This document shows positions 24,542 to 34,714 of a stretch of 64,000 bases of DNA, in pieces. The notes under the pieces are model-generated. The model was not told the origin of the DNA, searched no databases, and saw only the letters and a list, made by a program, of their open reading frames with translations. Every line of letters starts with the position of its first letter. The stretch's first letter is position 1. This DNA is from Gigaspora rosea (lineage: Eukaryota > Glomeromycota > Glomeromycetes > Diversisporales > Gigasporaceae): assembly GCA_003550325.1 (NCBI GenBank), contig QKWP01000699.1:104703-168702 (forward strand), given 5' to 3'. The position numbers and the translations under genes were made by a program.

Positions 24542-25769
24542 TATATGTTTCTTATTAAATTTTTATACTACTTTAATGATATGTTTTATTACTTAACATT
24601 CTAAAATTTCAAATCTGATAATTTATGAAATTTATGTTTCGTACAATCAAATGCTGGTCCAATAGGAACCCGATATTACTTGATCTTTAATTCCAGCCAT
24701 TTATGCGCAGATTATGCTTTATTAATTATGCGAAATTCATCTTAATATGCGAATCTTGCAATCGCATATGCTTCTGCAGCAAGATCTTAATTATGCGCAT
24801 ATTATGCTATTGCAGATCCGCGGTATCCCTAATTCCGTATCATTATTTATCATATGACTTACAGTCTTTTTATATTTTCGCAGAATAATGCTAGAGATGG
24901 GTAACATTTGGGAATTTTTCATTTCCAGAAAAATGGTTCGGTTACCTGACCTTCCCGAACTTAGGTCTCGGAACCTGTGTAATGTTTTATAAGCATTATA
25001 ACTTTCTAAAAAAATTTTTAAATTAATAAAAAATAAGTTAAATACAATTAAAAATAGAAAACAAATAAGAATAAATAAGTTAATGAAACAGCGTAACAAA
25101 TCGGTATAACCCTGTCGTTCCCAAACTAGGTATCAGAATCTGTGTAATGATTCGTAGACTAAAAAAAAATTTAAATTAATTTTAAGTTAAAAAAAATTAA
25201 AAATAGAAAACAAATAAAAATAAATAATTTATGCATAACTAATGAAACAGCGTAATATAACAACAAATCGGCATAACCTCTGAAATTAGTGTAATGCATC
25301 AAATCTGTGTAACAGCCCAATTTTACCTTAATACGAATTTTTTTGTTAAAGAATTTTTTAATTTTTTTCTTTTTTTTAAAAAAAACCAATTTTTTATTAA
25401 AATAAATTTTTTTTTAAAAAAAACCCCCCAATTTTATTAAAATAAATTTTTTTTTACTAACAAATTATTATTTTAACAGATTTTATTTAATAGACAAATT
25501 TAATAAACAGTAAGTTTAATAAAATTTTAATTAAATATTATAAAAATAATATAATAACCTATAAAAATTTAAAAACAAGTAAAACAGGTAAAAATTTTTA
25601 ATTAAAAAGTTAAAAATTTTAAGAATTTCTATTATTTTTTTAATAATTACTTTGTATTATTTAAAAATTATATTTATTCAAATGAGTAATATATTATTTT
25701 TTAATTTTTTTTTATTGAGATAGAAAATGTCAGAAAAAGAAAAAAGAAAAAAAAAAAAAAAATTTACCT

Positions 25770-27872
25770 ATGTCTCAGCACATTATAGATGACAATCCTG
25801 AACCTCCAAATGAAACTTCTAAAGAAAGAAAAAAAAGACTAAACAGAATGAGCCAAGCTAAGAGCAGATATTATAAAGCTCAAGAAAAGTCTCAAGGATC
25901 AGCTCAAGGGTCTGCTTCAAGAACAAGATCTCAATCTAAAGCAAACTTACCTGTATCTTCTAGAACAAGAACAAAAGAAGCTAATAGATTGAGACAGCAG
26001 AAGTATAGAGCATCTATGAGTGCTGAGAAGAAAGCAGAAGTAAACAGAAAACAAAGAGAAAGAATAAGAAAAACATATGCTAAAAAGAAACAAGAACAAT
26101 ATAAACAATTTTATAAAATAGGACATTGTAGTTTAGATAAATATGATGAAGGGATAGAAAGAGAAAAGGAAGTAAAAGAGGAGAGGGAGGTAGAAGAGGA
26201 GCAAGTAGAAGAAGAAGAAATAGAGGAAGAGATAGAAGAAATGGAAGAAATTGAAGAAGAAGAAAGGAGAGAAGAAGAAGAGGAGAAGAAAGAGGAGATA
26301 GAAGAGGAAGATGTGATAGAGGGAAGGCATATGTTGGGAGGAATGGACATTATTTGTAAACATTGTGGGGCTTTAAAATGGAGACAAGAAAAACCAGGAC
26401 TATGCTGCATGAATGGACAAGTTATGCTAGCACCACTTCCACCACCACCAACAGCAATTAAAAAATTGCTTACAGAAAAAGATTCTGAATCTAATGTACC
26501 ATTTGTTACTCAAATAAGAGCATATAATCAATTATTTGCTTTTATATCAATTGGTACAAATCTAGATAAGAATCTTGCAAATGCCAGAGAAGGGGTTTAT
26601 ACTTATAGAATTCAAGGAACATTATACCACAAAATTAGTTCTTTTATGCCAAATGAAGGAGAACAACCAAAATTCTCCCAAATTTATTTTTATGATTCTG
26701 ATAATTTTGAAAATCAACTCAACAGAAGACATGAAATAATGAAAAAACAATTAAATTTTAATCTATTGAAAGAAATTCAAAAGGAATTGTATTCTTTAAA
26801 TCCTTTTATTGAATTTTATAAAGATGCAAAGAATCATGAAATAGAAAATGAAAATGAGCAAGTATTGCATATAGCAATACATAATATTCATGGCAGGGAT
26901 ATGAGACTATATAATGCACCAGCAGCTTCAGAAGTAGCTGCAATGTATTGTGATAATGACCCAACAACAAAACCAAGAGATATTCTTCTTAAAAGACTTG
27001 ACAACACATTTACAAGAATATCTGAATTACATGGTGCATATGATCCTTTACAATATCCTTTGCTATTTCCTAATGGAGAATATAGTTGGCATAGAGGAAT
27101 ATTGAAAAAAGATGTTGTAGCAGAAGAAATTGTTGGACTAGAACAAATCATTAATGAAGAAGAAGAAGAATATGATAATGATTTTAATAATAATAATGAT
27201 GATGATGATGAAAATTATTATGGACAAATTGCTGATCAAGTTGTTGATCAAATTATTGCAGAATTGGCAAGTTTGGCAAGTAGTGAAACTTCAAGCGCAC
27301 CATCTAAAGAATTTTGGCAAAAAAAGCTTGATAGTTTTATAAAACAAGCCAAACAAAATATTCAAAAAGAAGGTCAACAAGAAGTTCAGCAAGAAGTTCA
27401 GGAAGAAGTCCAACAACAAACAGAAATACAACAAGATGAAACAATGATTCTTGAAGATGAAGAATATGAACCCCAAGCAGGACAATCTATTTCTGTTGAC
27501 TATGGAACTTTATCACAAGCAAGTTCTGAAAGTCATACAGGATTATCTCAAACATTTGAAGGTTCAACTCTTAGATCCGCTACAAGTTTCATGAGTATAG
27601 ATGAAACAAGTGAAAAAGGTGTGAAGGATCTAAAAGAAAAAGAAAAGTTGATAAAGGAAAAGGAAAACAAACAGAAGTTAAAGAAGTTGAACCTGAAAAC
27701 ATTTCTGATAATGATGATGATAATGATAAACCTCAAAAGAAGAAAAGAAAGGTTGATAAAGGAAAAAGCAAAGAAGTTATTGAAGTTATTGAACCTGATA
27801 ATGATAATGATAATGGTGATGATAATGATAAATCATCATCAAAGGTTCAACAAAAAAAGAAAAAAAGATTAA
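25770..27872 (+). CDS. Helitron protein, N-terminal part
   Basis: 700 codons. Residues 1-110 are basic with repeated RxRQQKYR-type segments (possible DNA binding). About 130-185 is a Glu-rich stretch. At about 196-230 lies the Helitron finger HCGALKWRQEKPGLCCMNG. This is followed by the helitron-like N-terminal region, with YRIQGTLYHKISSFMPNEG and, later, ELHGAYDPLQYPLLFPNGEY. The last ~85 residues are out of frame: near 27620 the reading frame slips, and the natural continuation in another frame reads through acidic and Lys-rich linkers into the next ORF. An ATG at 25727 lies in another frame, so 25770 is taken as the start. Expected role: part of the RepHel rolling-circle transposase. Confidence 0.85.
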   Translation: MSQHIIDDNPEPPNETSKERKKRLNRMSQAKSRYYKAQEKSQGSAQGSASRTRSQSKANLPVSSRTRTKEANRLRQQKYRASMSAEKKAEVNRKQRERIRKTYAKKKQEQYKQFYKIGHCSLDKYDEGIEREKEVKEEREVEEEQVEEEEIEEEIEEMEEIEEEERREEEEEKKEEIEEEDVIEGRHMLGGMDIICKHCGALKWRQEKPGLCCMNGQVMLAPLPPPPTAIKKLLTEKDSESNVPFVTQIRAYNQLFAFISIGTNLDKNLANAREGVYTYRIQGTLYHKISSFMPNEGEQPKFSQIYFYDSDNFENQLNRRHEIMKKQLNFNLLKEIQKELYSLNPFIEFYKDAKNHEIENENEQVLHIAIHNIHGRDMRLYNAPAASEVAAMYCDNDPTTKPRDILLKRLDNTFTRISELHGAYDPLQYPLLFPNGEYSWHRGILKKDVVAEEIVGLEQIINEEEEEYDNDFNNNNDDDDENYYGQIADQVVDQIIAELASLASSETSSAPSKEFWQKKLDSFIKQAKQNIQKEGQQEVQQEVQEEVQQQTEIQQDETMILEDEEYEPQAGQSISVDYGTLSQASSESHTGLSQTFEGSTLRSATSFMSIDETSEKGVKDLKEKEKLIKEKENKQKLKKLNLKTFLIMMMIMINLKRRKERLIKEKAKKLLKLLNLIMIMIMVMIMINHHQRFNKKRKKD

Positions 27873-27907
27873 CAATATCTCTTAGGGAGTTTGCAGTTTA
27901 TAGATTT

Positions 27908-29257
27908 ATGATTAAAAACTCTAACAAAGAAAATAGTATTATACATCTTTCAGGCAGATTATTTCAACAATATATAGTAGATCAGTTTGTAAAATGGGAA
28001 GCAAACAATATAAGTTGGCAAAAAAAGCATCAAGAAGATTTAAGATTAGAAATCTATGCAGGATTAAAAGATATGATTTCTAATGAAGATGCTGAAGAAG
28101 TCAATGCAGAAAATGTTGGCAAAAAAGTAATTTTGTCATCAAGTTTTACAGGATCTACAAGATATTATCAACAATTGTATCAAGATTCAATGGCAATTGT
28201 TAGACAATTTGGAAAACCTGATCTGTTTATAACAGTGACATGTAATCCAAAATGGCCTGAAATTGAAAATGAACTTTTAGAAAATCAAACTGCTGCTGAT
28301 AGGCCAGATTTGATATCAAGAGTTTTTAGATTGAAATTAGATGCAATAATCAAAGATTTAACTGTAAAATCTGTTTTAGGAAAAGTTATTGCATATTGTT
28401 ATGTAATTGAATTTCAAAAAAGAGGGTTGCCACATTCTCATATATTACTTATATTGGCACCTGAAGATAAACCACAAACTCCTGAAGATTTTGATCAAAT
28501 TATATCTGCTGAAATTCCTGATCAAAAATATCAACCAAAACTATATGAAATAGTTAGCAGAAACATGATTCATGGACCCTGTGGAAAAGATATTAATCCA
28601 TCATCTCCATGTATGATTGATGGAAAATGCAGTAAATATTATCCAAGAGAATTTACTGCTAAAACTTCTACAAATAATTCTGGATACCCTATTTATAGAA
28701 GAAGACAAAATTCAAGAATTATTAAAAAACATGGAGCATCAATTGATATTGACAATAGATGGATTGTTCCTTATAATCCATATTTAAGTCAAAAATATAA
28801 CTGTCACCTTAATGTAGAGATATGTTCAAGCATTAAATCTATTAAATATCTTTACAAATATGTATATAAGGGACAGGATAGAGTTTTAATATCTTTAAGG
28901 AATCCAAATGATGAAATTGAAAAATTTATAAATGCAAGATATGTTTCTGCATCTGAAGGAATATGGAGGTTATTTGATTTTGGTTTACAAGAACGATCTC
29001 ATACTGTTGTTAGACTTCCAATACATTTGGAAAATCAACAAAAAGTTCTTTTTAAATCAAAAGCATTATCATCAAAAGATCTTGATAAGGAAAAAAATAC
29101 AAAGTTAACAAGATATTTTGAACTTTGTAAAGATAATCCTGATAATGAATTTATTCAATCTTTGAAATATATGCAAATTCCAAAGCACTTTACTTGGAAT
29201 AAAAAAACTAAAAACTGGCAAAAAAGAAAACAAGGTGGTAATAAAGTAATTTCTTGA
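27908..29257 (+). CDS. Helitron HUH Rep domain
   Basis: 449 codons. It holds the Rep signature: LFITVTCNPKWPEI, then the two-histidine motif in GLPHSHILLIL, then IHGPCGKDINPSSPCM and, about 130 residues further on, YLYKYVYKG with the paired catalytic tyrosines. These nick DNA and form the covalent link in rolling-circle transposition. The frame extends upstream of the first ATG into the linker, so this is the middle of one long RepHel protein and not a separate gene. It ends at a TGA (29255) directly before the ATG of the next ORF, in the same frame, which looks like a single stop mutation or a tight junction. Confidence 0.9.
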   Translation: MIKNSNKENSIIHLSGRLFQQYIVDQFVKWEANNISWQKKHQEDLRLEIYAGLKDMISNEDAEEVNAENVGKKVILSSSFTGSTRYYQQLYQDSMAIVRQFGKPDLFITVTCNPKWPEIENELLENQTAADRPDLISRVFRLKLDAIIKDLTVKSVLGKVIAYCYVIEFQKRGLPHSHILLILAPEDKPQTPEDFDQIISAEIPDQKYQPKLYEIVSRNMIHGPCGKDINPSSPCMIDGKCSKYYPREFTAKTSTNNSGYPIYRRRQNSRIIKKHGASIDIDNRWIVPYNPYLSQKYNCHLNVEICSSIKSIKYLYKYVYKGQDRVLISLRNPNDEIEKFINARYVSASEGIWRLFDFGLQERSHTVVRLPIHLENQQKVLFKSKALSSKDLDKEKNTKLTRYFELCKDNPDNEFIQSLKYMQIPKHFTWNKKTKNWQKRKQGGNKVIS

Positions 29258-31213
29258 ATGTATTTTATTAACCCAAAAGATACAGAGAGATTTTATTTAA
29301 GAGTTTTATTAAATGTAGTAAGTGGTGTTAAATCATTTGATGATTTAAAAATTTTAAATGGTGTAAAATATGATTCATATAAAGATGTAGCATTTCAACT
29401 TGGTTTGGTTGATGATGATAATGAATGTGATGCTTGCCTTGCAGAAGCTGCCACATACAATATGCCTTCCCAACTAAGACATTTATTTGCTTTTCTATTA
29501 GTTTACTGTCAACCAGCAAATATAAAAGATCTTTGGGAAAAATTTCTTGATCATCTGATTGAAGATTTTATTCATCAAAAAGATGAAATAGATTTAGCTA
29601 TTACAAAAGCAATGGTGCTTATTGAAAAATATTTGATTCAAAATGGAATGGCTCTTTCAGATTTTCCAGGTCTTCCAATTATAAATTATGATTTATTAGA
29701 AGAAGATCATCAACACAATACATTAATTGCTGAAGAACAAAATTTTGATCAAAATGAAATTGAAAAAACTTTATTAAATGAAAAAAGTTTAAATGAAGAT
29801 CAAAAAAAAATATATGAAGAAATTATAAAAGCAATTAATGGTGAACTTGAACAAACTTTATTTTTTGTTGATGGCCCTGGAGGAACTGGAAAAACATTTT
29901 TGTATAATTTGATCTTGGCTTATATAAGATCAAAAAAACATTTAAATGGAATTGCAATTGCTGTAGCATCATCAGGAATTGCTGCCTTATTAATGAGTGG
30001 TGGAAGAACTGCTCATTCAAGATTTAAAATTCCATTAAAAGTAGATCATGATTCTACTTTAAATATTGAAAAGCAATCTGAATTAGCCAAATTAATTCAA
30101 ACTGCTAAAGCCATTTTGTGGGATGAAGCACCAATGATGAATAGATTTGCTTTTGAAGCTGTTGACAGAACTTTTAGAGATTTAACAGATACTGATTTAC
30201 CTTTTGGAGTGAAGATTATAGTTCTTGGTGGGAATTTTAGACAAATATTATCTGTAGTAGTTCGAGGTACACATCCACAAATAGTTGATGCATGCTTAAA
30301 GTCTTCATATCTTTGGAAAAATGCTAAGACCATGAAATTAACTATTAATATGAGAGTTCAACAACAAGATGATGTTGAACAAAAAAACTTTGTTGACTTT
30401 TTATTAGATATTGGTGAAGGAAAAGTAACAACACATTCTGATATTGGTGAAGATTATATAAGATTGCCTGATAATATAGTCTTGGATAGTGAAGATATTG
30501 ATGATTTAATATCAGAGACCTTTACTGATATTACTACAAATTATCAAAAATCTGACTATATTAAAGATAGAGCAATTCTTACAACAAAAAATATAGATGT
30601 TGAGGACATTAATCAACAAATACTTAAAAAAATTCCTGATACTGAGGAATTTGAATACTTTTCTGCTGATTCAGTTGAAGATAAAGATCAAGTTGATCAA
30701 AGTCTTTATCCCACTGAATTTTTAAATACTTTAACACCAAGTGGAATGCCACCATATCATTTAATACTAAAAAAAGATGTACCTGTTATTCTTTTACGTA
30801 ATCTTGACCCATCTGAAGGATTATGTAATAGTACAAGGCTAATGATCAAAAATTGTTATAAATTTGTTTTAGATGCTGAAATTATAACAGGAGTCAACAA
30901 AGGGAAAAAAGTTTTTATACCTCGACTAAGATTAACATCAGCAGATTCTGATCTTCCATTCCAATTTGTAAGGAGACAATTTCCAATTAGATTATCTTTT
31001 GCAATGACAATTAACAAGGCTCATGGTCAAACAATTCCTATTATGGGATTATATTTGCCCAAACCTGTCTTCTCCCATAGGCAATTATATGTAGCTTTGT
31101 CAAGAGCTCAGTCAAAAGATAATATTAAAGTCTTGGTTAAGGATGGGTATATAGAGGGAAAAGAGGGTGTATATACTAGAAATGTTGTATATAGAGAAGT
31201 TTTTGATGAATAA
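29258..31213 (+). CDS. Helitron PIF1-type helicase domain
   Basis: 651 codons, continuing in the frame of the Rep ORF after one stop. Walker A is DGPGGTGKTFLYN (about residue 205), the Walker B region is ILWDEAPMMNRFAFEAVDR, then VLGGNFRQILSVV (usually GGDFRQ, here Asn replaces Asp), LTINMRV, and the C-terminal helicase motifs AMTINKAHGQTIP and LYVALSRAQSKDNIKVL. The expected job is 5'-3' unwinding of donor DNA during transposition. The frame is intact to its TAA. The first ~170 residues (YLRVLLNVVSGVKSFDDL type) are the usual linker between Rep and helicase. Confidence 0.92.
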   Translation: MYFINPKDTERFYLRVLLNVVSGVKSFDDLKILNGVKYDSYKDVAFQLGLVDDDNECDACLAEAATYNMPSQLRHLFAFLLVYCQPANIKDLWEKFLDHLIEDFIHQKDEIDLAITKAMVLIEKYLIQNGMALSDFPGLPIINYDLLEEDHQHNTLIAEEQNFDQNEIEKTLLNEKSLNEDQKKIYEEIIKAINGELEQTLFFVDGPGGTGKTFLYNLILAYIRSKKHLNGIAIAVASSGIAALLMSGGRTAHSRFKIPLKVDHDSTLNIEKQSELAKLIQTAKAILWDEAPMMNRFAFEAVDRTFRDLTDTDLPFGVKIIVLGGNFRQILSVVVRGTHPQIVDACLKSSYLWKNAKTMKLTINMRVQQQDDVEQKNFVDFLLDIGEGKVTTHSDIGEDYIRLPDNIVLDSEDIDDLISETFTDITTNYQKSDYIKDRAILTTKNIDVEDINQQILKKIPDTEEFEYFSADSVEDKDQVDQSLYPTEFLNTLTPSGMPPYHLILKKDVPVILLRNLDPSEGLCNSTRLMIKNCYKFVLDAEIITGVNKGKKVFIPRLRLTSADSDLPFQFVRRQFPIRLSFAMTINKAHGQTIPIMGLYLPKPVFSHRQLYVALSRAQSKDNIKVLVKDGYIEGKEGVYTRNVVYREVFDE

Positions 31214-32095
31214 TTTTGTATATATTTTATAAATTATAATAGATTTGTATATATTTTATATAATTTTTGTATATATTTTAAAATTTGTATATATTTTGTA
31301 TATAGTTTAAAAGTATTTTATTTAATTAATCTAATTTGTATATAGTTTTAAAAGTATTATTATTATTTATTTAATTTGTATAAAGTTTTAAAAGTATTAT
31401 TTTATTATTTTATTAATTTACTTTCTATATAATTTTTAAAAATATTACTATTATTAATTTAATTTGTATATAGTTTTAAAAATATTATTATATTATTTAA
31501 TTTTAATTAATTTGTATATAGTTGTAAATATTGTTAAAGTATTATTATTTAATTTAATTTATATTTATAATTAATAAACATAATATAAATATATCTCTAA
31601 TCTAATAATTATAAGATCTAAAATAATCATGAGGCCTAAAGGTTAGGGTTAGGGTCAGTTTCATTATGTTGAGCTTTAAAAGGGGTTTTGATATATATAA
31701 CTTTAATCTAACAATTATGAGGCCTAATAATAATCGTGAGGCCTAATGGTTAGGGTTAGGGTCAGTTTCATTATGTTGAGCTTTGGGAGGGGGTTTGATA
31801 TATATAACTTTAATCTAACAATTATGAGACCTAATAATAATCATGAGGCCTAAAGGTTAGGGTTAGGGTCAGTTTCATTATGTTAAGTTTTGTGTGAGGT
31901 TTTGATATATATAACTTTAATTTAACAATCATGAAATCTAATAATAATTGTAAGGCCTAACATTTAGAGTTAGGGACATTTTTTATTATATTGAGTTTTG
32001 AAAATGATTATATATATATTTCTTTAGTCTAATAATTAAAAACTAAAATAAACTTCAATTAAAAACTAAAATAAATAAAAGTTAAAAACCTCAAC
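31214..32095. repeat. 3' non-coding part of Helitron 3, tandem repeats
   Basis: 31214-31560 repeats TTTGTATATAGTTTTAAAAG-like words. 31620-31990 holds four ~105-bp units with GAGGCCTAA, GGTTAGGGTTAGGGTCAG and TTTCATTATGTTGAG. The (TTAGGG)2 motif inside each unit is telomere-like but belongs to the repeat. Confidence 0.8.
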
Positions 32096-32124
32096 CCGGG
32101 GCAACGCCCAGGTCCTAACACTAG

Positions 32125-32895
32125 TCAATGTCATGCTTTTTTTTTAATAATCTTTTTATATAATAGTTATCTTTTTATATTAGTTATATAGCAAATAATC
32201 TTTTTATATAATAGTTATATAGCAAATAATCTTTTTATAATAGTTATATAGCAAATAGTTATATAGCTATATTAATATTACTAATATAAAATTTAAATTA
32301 AAAAAATATCAAAGATTATACAGAATTGCGAGAAAATCATTTTTTGTTAAGAGCCCAACACGTGTTGCCTTAGTAAAATCTCGAGTTAGAAATAGAGCTT
32401 CTACAAGTAGATAAAGTGTATAACAGCCTGTTATGAGTAGGATCGTCCTATTTACTATTATAATATGATCTGTGATAAAGTTTATTAATTTAGTCATCCG
32501 TGTAACACGAATATGCATGAATGTTACACAAATTTTGTTTGTAACTTTTTTGTTATGAACACAAGTCGGGTCTTTTTGAAGCAAAATCGGGTTACATTTG
32601 AACCACAACTGGGTTTTTGAACCAAGATCGGGTTCAAATGAACCAAAATCGGGTTCAGGAACCAGGATCGGGTCATTTGACCCAAGATCGGGTTCAAATG
32701 AACCAAGATCGGGTTCAAGAACCAAGATCGGGTTCATTTGAACCAAGATCGGGTTCAAATGAACCAAGATCGGGTTCAATTGAACCAAGATCGGGTTCAT
32801 TTGAACCAAGATCGGGTTCATTTAACCTATTTTGAGCCTTAATAAAAAAAAATTAAAACCACTAGCCCGCGGCAACGCCCGGGCCCTAACACTTA
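32125..32895 (+). mobile_element. Non-autonomous Helitron 4, 5' end shortened
   Basis: Begins TCAATGTCATGC directly after the CTAG of copy 3, lacking about 45 bp of the usual 5' end (only TC and then the GTCATGC part). The 3' hairpin CCCGCGGCAACGCCCGGG is intact; the terminus reads CTTA instead of CTAG. The minisatellite is at 32615-32830. Confidence 0.82.
32615..32830. repeat. 21-bp minisatellite in Helitron 4
   Basis: Same GAACCAAGATCGGGTTCAAAT unit, fewer copies than in Helitron 2 and 5. The minus frame continues to 32309 (170 codons) with near-identical non-repeat sequence. Confidence 0.88.
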
Positions 32896-33884
32896 TCTAC
32901 TACATCTAAGGCGCAGTTCTGCGTCACTATTTGAGATTATGTCATGCTTTTTTTTTTAATAATCTTTTTATATAATAGTTATATAGCAAATAATCTTTTT
33001 ATATAATAGTTATATAGCAAATAGTTATATAGCTATATTAATATTACTAATATAAAATTTAAATTAAAAAAATATTAAAAATTATACAGAATTGCGAGAA
33101 AATCATTTTTTGTTAAGAGCCCAATACGTGTTGCCTTAGTAAAATCTCGAGTTAGAAATAGAGCTTCTACAAGTAGATAAAGTGTATAACAGCCTGTTAT
33201 GAGTAGGATCGTCCTATTTACTATTATAATATGATCTGTGATAAAGTTTATTAATTTAGTAATCCGTGTAACACGAATATGCATGAATGTTACACAAATT
33301 TTGTTTGTAACTTTTTTGTTATGAACACAAGTCGGGTCTTTTTGAAGCAAAATCGGGTTACATTTGAACCACAACTGGGTTTTTGAACCAAGATCGGGTT
33401 CAAATGAACCAAAATCGGGTTCAGGAACCAGGATCGGGTTATTTGAACCAAGATCGGGTTCAAATGAACCAAGATCGGGTTCAAATGAACCAAAATCGGG
33501 TTCATGACCTAGGATCGAGTCATTTGACCCAATATCGGGTTCAAATGAACCAAGATCGGGTTCAAGAACCAAGATCGGGTTCATTTGAACCAAGATCGGG
33601 TTCAAATGAACCAAGATCGGGTTCAAATGAACCAAAATCGGGTTCATGACCTAGGATCGAGTCATTTGACCCAATATCGGGTTCAAATGAACCAAGATCG
33701 GGTTCAAGAACCAAGATCGGGTTCATTTGAACCAAGATCGGGTTCAAATGAACCAAGATCGGGTTCAATTGAACCAAGATCGGATTCATTTGAACCAAGA
33801 TCGGGTTCATTTAACCTATTTTGAGCCTTAATAAAAAAAAATTAAAACCACTAGCCCGCGGAAACGCCCGGGCCCTAATACTAG
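32896..33884 (+). mobile_element. Non-autonomous Helitron 5, last of the array
   Basis: Starts TCTACTACATCTAAGGCGCA and ends hairpin plus CTAG at 33884, followed by T. It is nearly identical to Helitron 2 over its interior but has a longer minisatellite (33385-33815). Confidence 0.88.
33385..33815. repeat. 21-bp minisatellite in Helitron 5
   Basis: A block of several units (with the variants GACCTAGGATCGAGTCATTT and CCAATATCGGG) occurs twice in succession, so the array grew by duplication of a ~150-bp multi-unit segment. Confidence 0.88.
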
Positions 33885-34714
33885 TTGGATGTTATTTTAT
33901 GAAGACATGTCACTATAGGAACCCTTGTAATTGACCAATCAAAGTCAATCATGTGTATCCTTATTTTTTAATTAATTTTTTTTTTAAGTTTTTTTTTTAT
34001 TTTAATTTATTAATTTAATTTTTTTTTTAAATTTATATAAAAAAAAAGAATGGAATGAGAAGAAAAACAGAATGAAAATAGGATGAAATACGGGATGAAA
34101 AAAATGTGATTTTTTTTAAATTTTTTTTTATTTTAATTTATTAATTTAATTTAATTTATTTTTTAAATTTTATTTTATTTTTTTTTAGTTAAATACAAAT
34201 ATAAAGAAAACAGAATGAAAACAAGAAGAAGAACATGACAAAAACAGGACAAAATACAGAATGACAAAAAACAGGACAAAAAACAACAGGAAAGTTCACC
34301 AAAAAATGACAAAAAAAACTACTGAAGAACTTACAGAACCCACCAAAGAACTTATCGAAAGAATACAAAGAGACAAAGAACTTACTCACCGAAAAACAAC
34401 AAAGAAAAACTACTGAAGAACTTGAACCTACTGATGAAAAAACAAAGAACTTACTCACTGAAAAATGACATAATTAGTCACCAAAAAACAACGAAGAAGA
34501 GCCTCTGAAGAACTTACAGAATTCACCAATGAAGAAAGAAAGAACCTTCTACTAAAAAACAACAAAACTATACTGAAAAACGATGAAAAAGAACTATCAA
34601 AAACTTACTAAACCCATACTGAACCCACTAACAAAAGGACAAAGAACTTACCAACCAAAAAATGACAAAATTACCTACTGAAAAATGACATAGAACCACT
34701 AAATGACTTACAGA

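Larger units (their letters stand above)
23801..32124 (+). mobile_element. Autonomous-type Helitron 3 with Rep-helicase genes, 8.3 kb
   Basis: The 5' end TCTACTACATCTAAGGCGCA follows directly on the CTAG of copy 2. The 3' end is the hairpin CCCGGGGCAACGCCCAGG and CTAACACTAG (32124). It encodes the Helitron N-terminal zinc-finger region, an HUH Rep domain and a PIF1-type helicase. The 5' part (23840-25700) shares TGATCCGGAATAAACAA...GTGCAC words with copy 1 and holds a nested foldback (24245-24541) and a lone TAGAGATGGG hAT-like end at 24891. The 3' part has a tandem repeat (31620-31990). One frame slip and one stop interrupt the genes, so this copy is probably inactive but young. Confidence 0.88.

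Noticed and set aside
26111-26410. Ser-rich minus frame opposite the Helitron gene
   Set aside because: Antisense shadow of the Glu-rich coding stretch.
22367-33884. Similar short Helitrons at both sides as long terminal repeats of one large element
   Set aside because: Each copy has its own 5' TC end and 3' hairpin with CTAG or CTTA; there is no target duplication, protease, integrase or reverse transcriptase. They are separate Helitrons.
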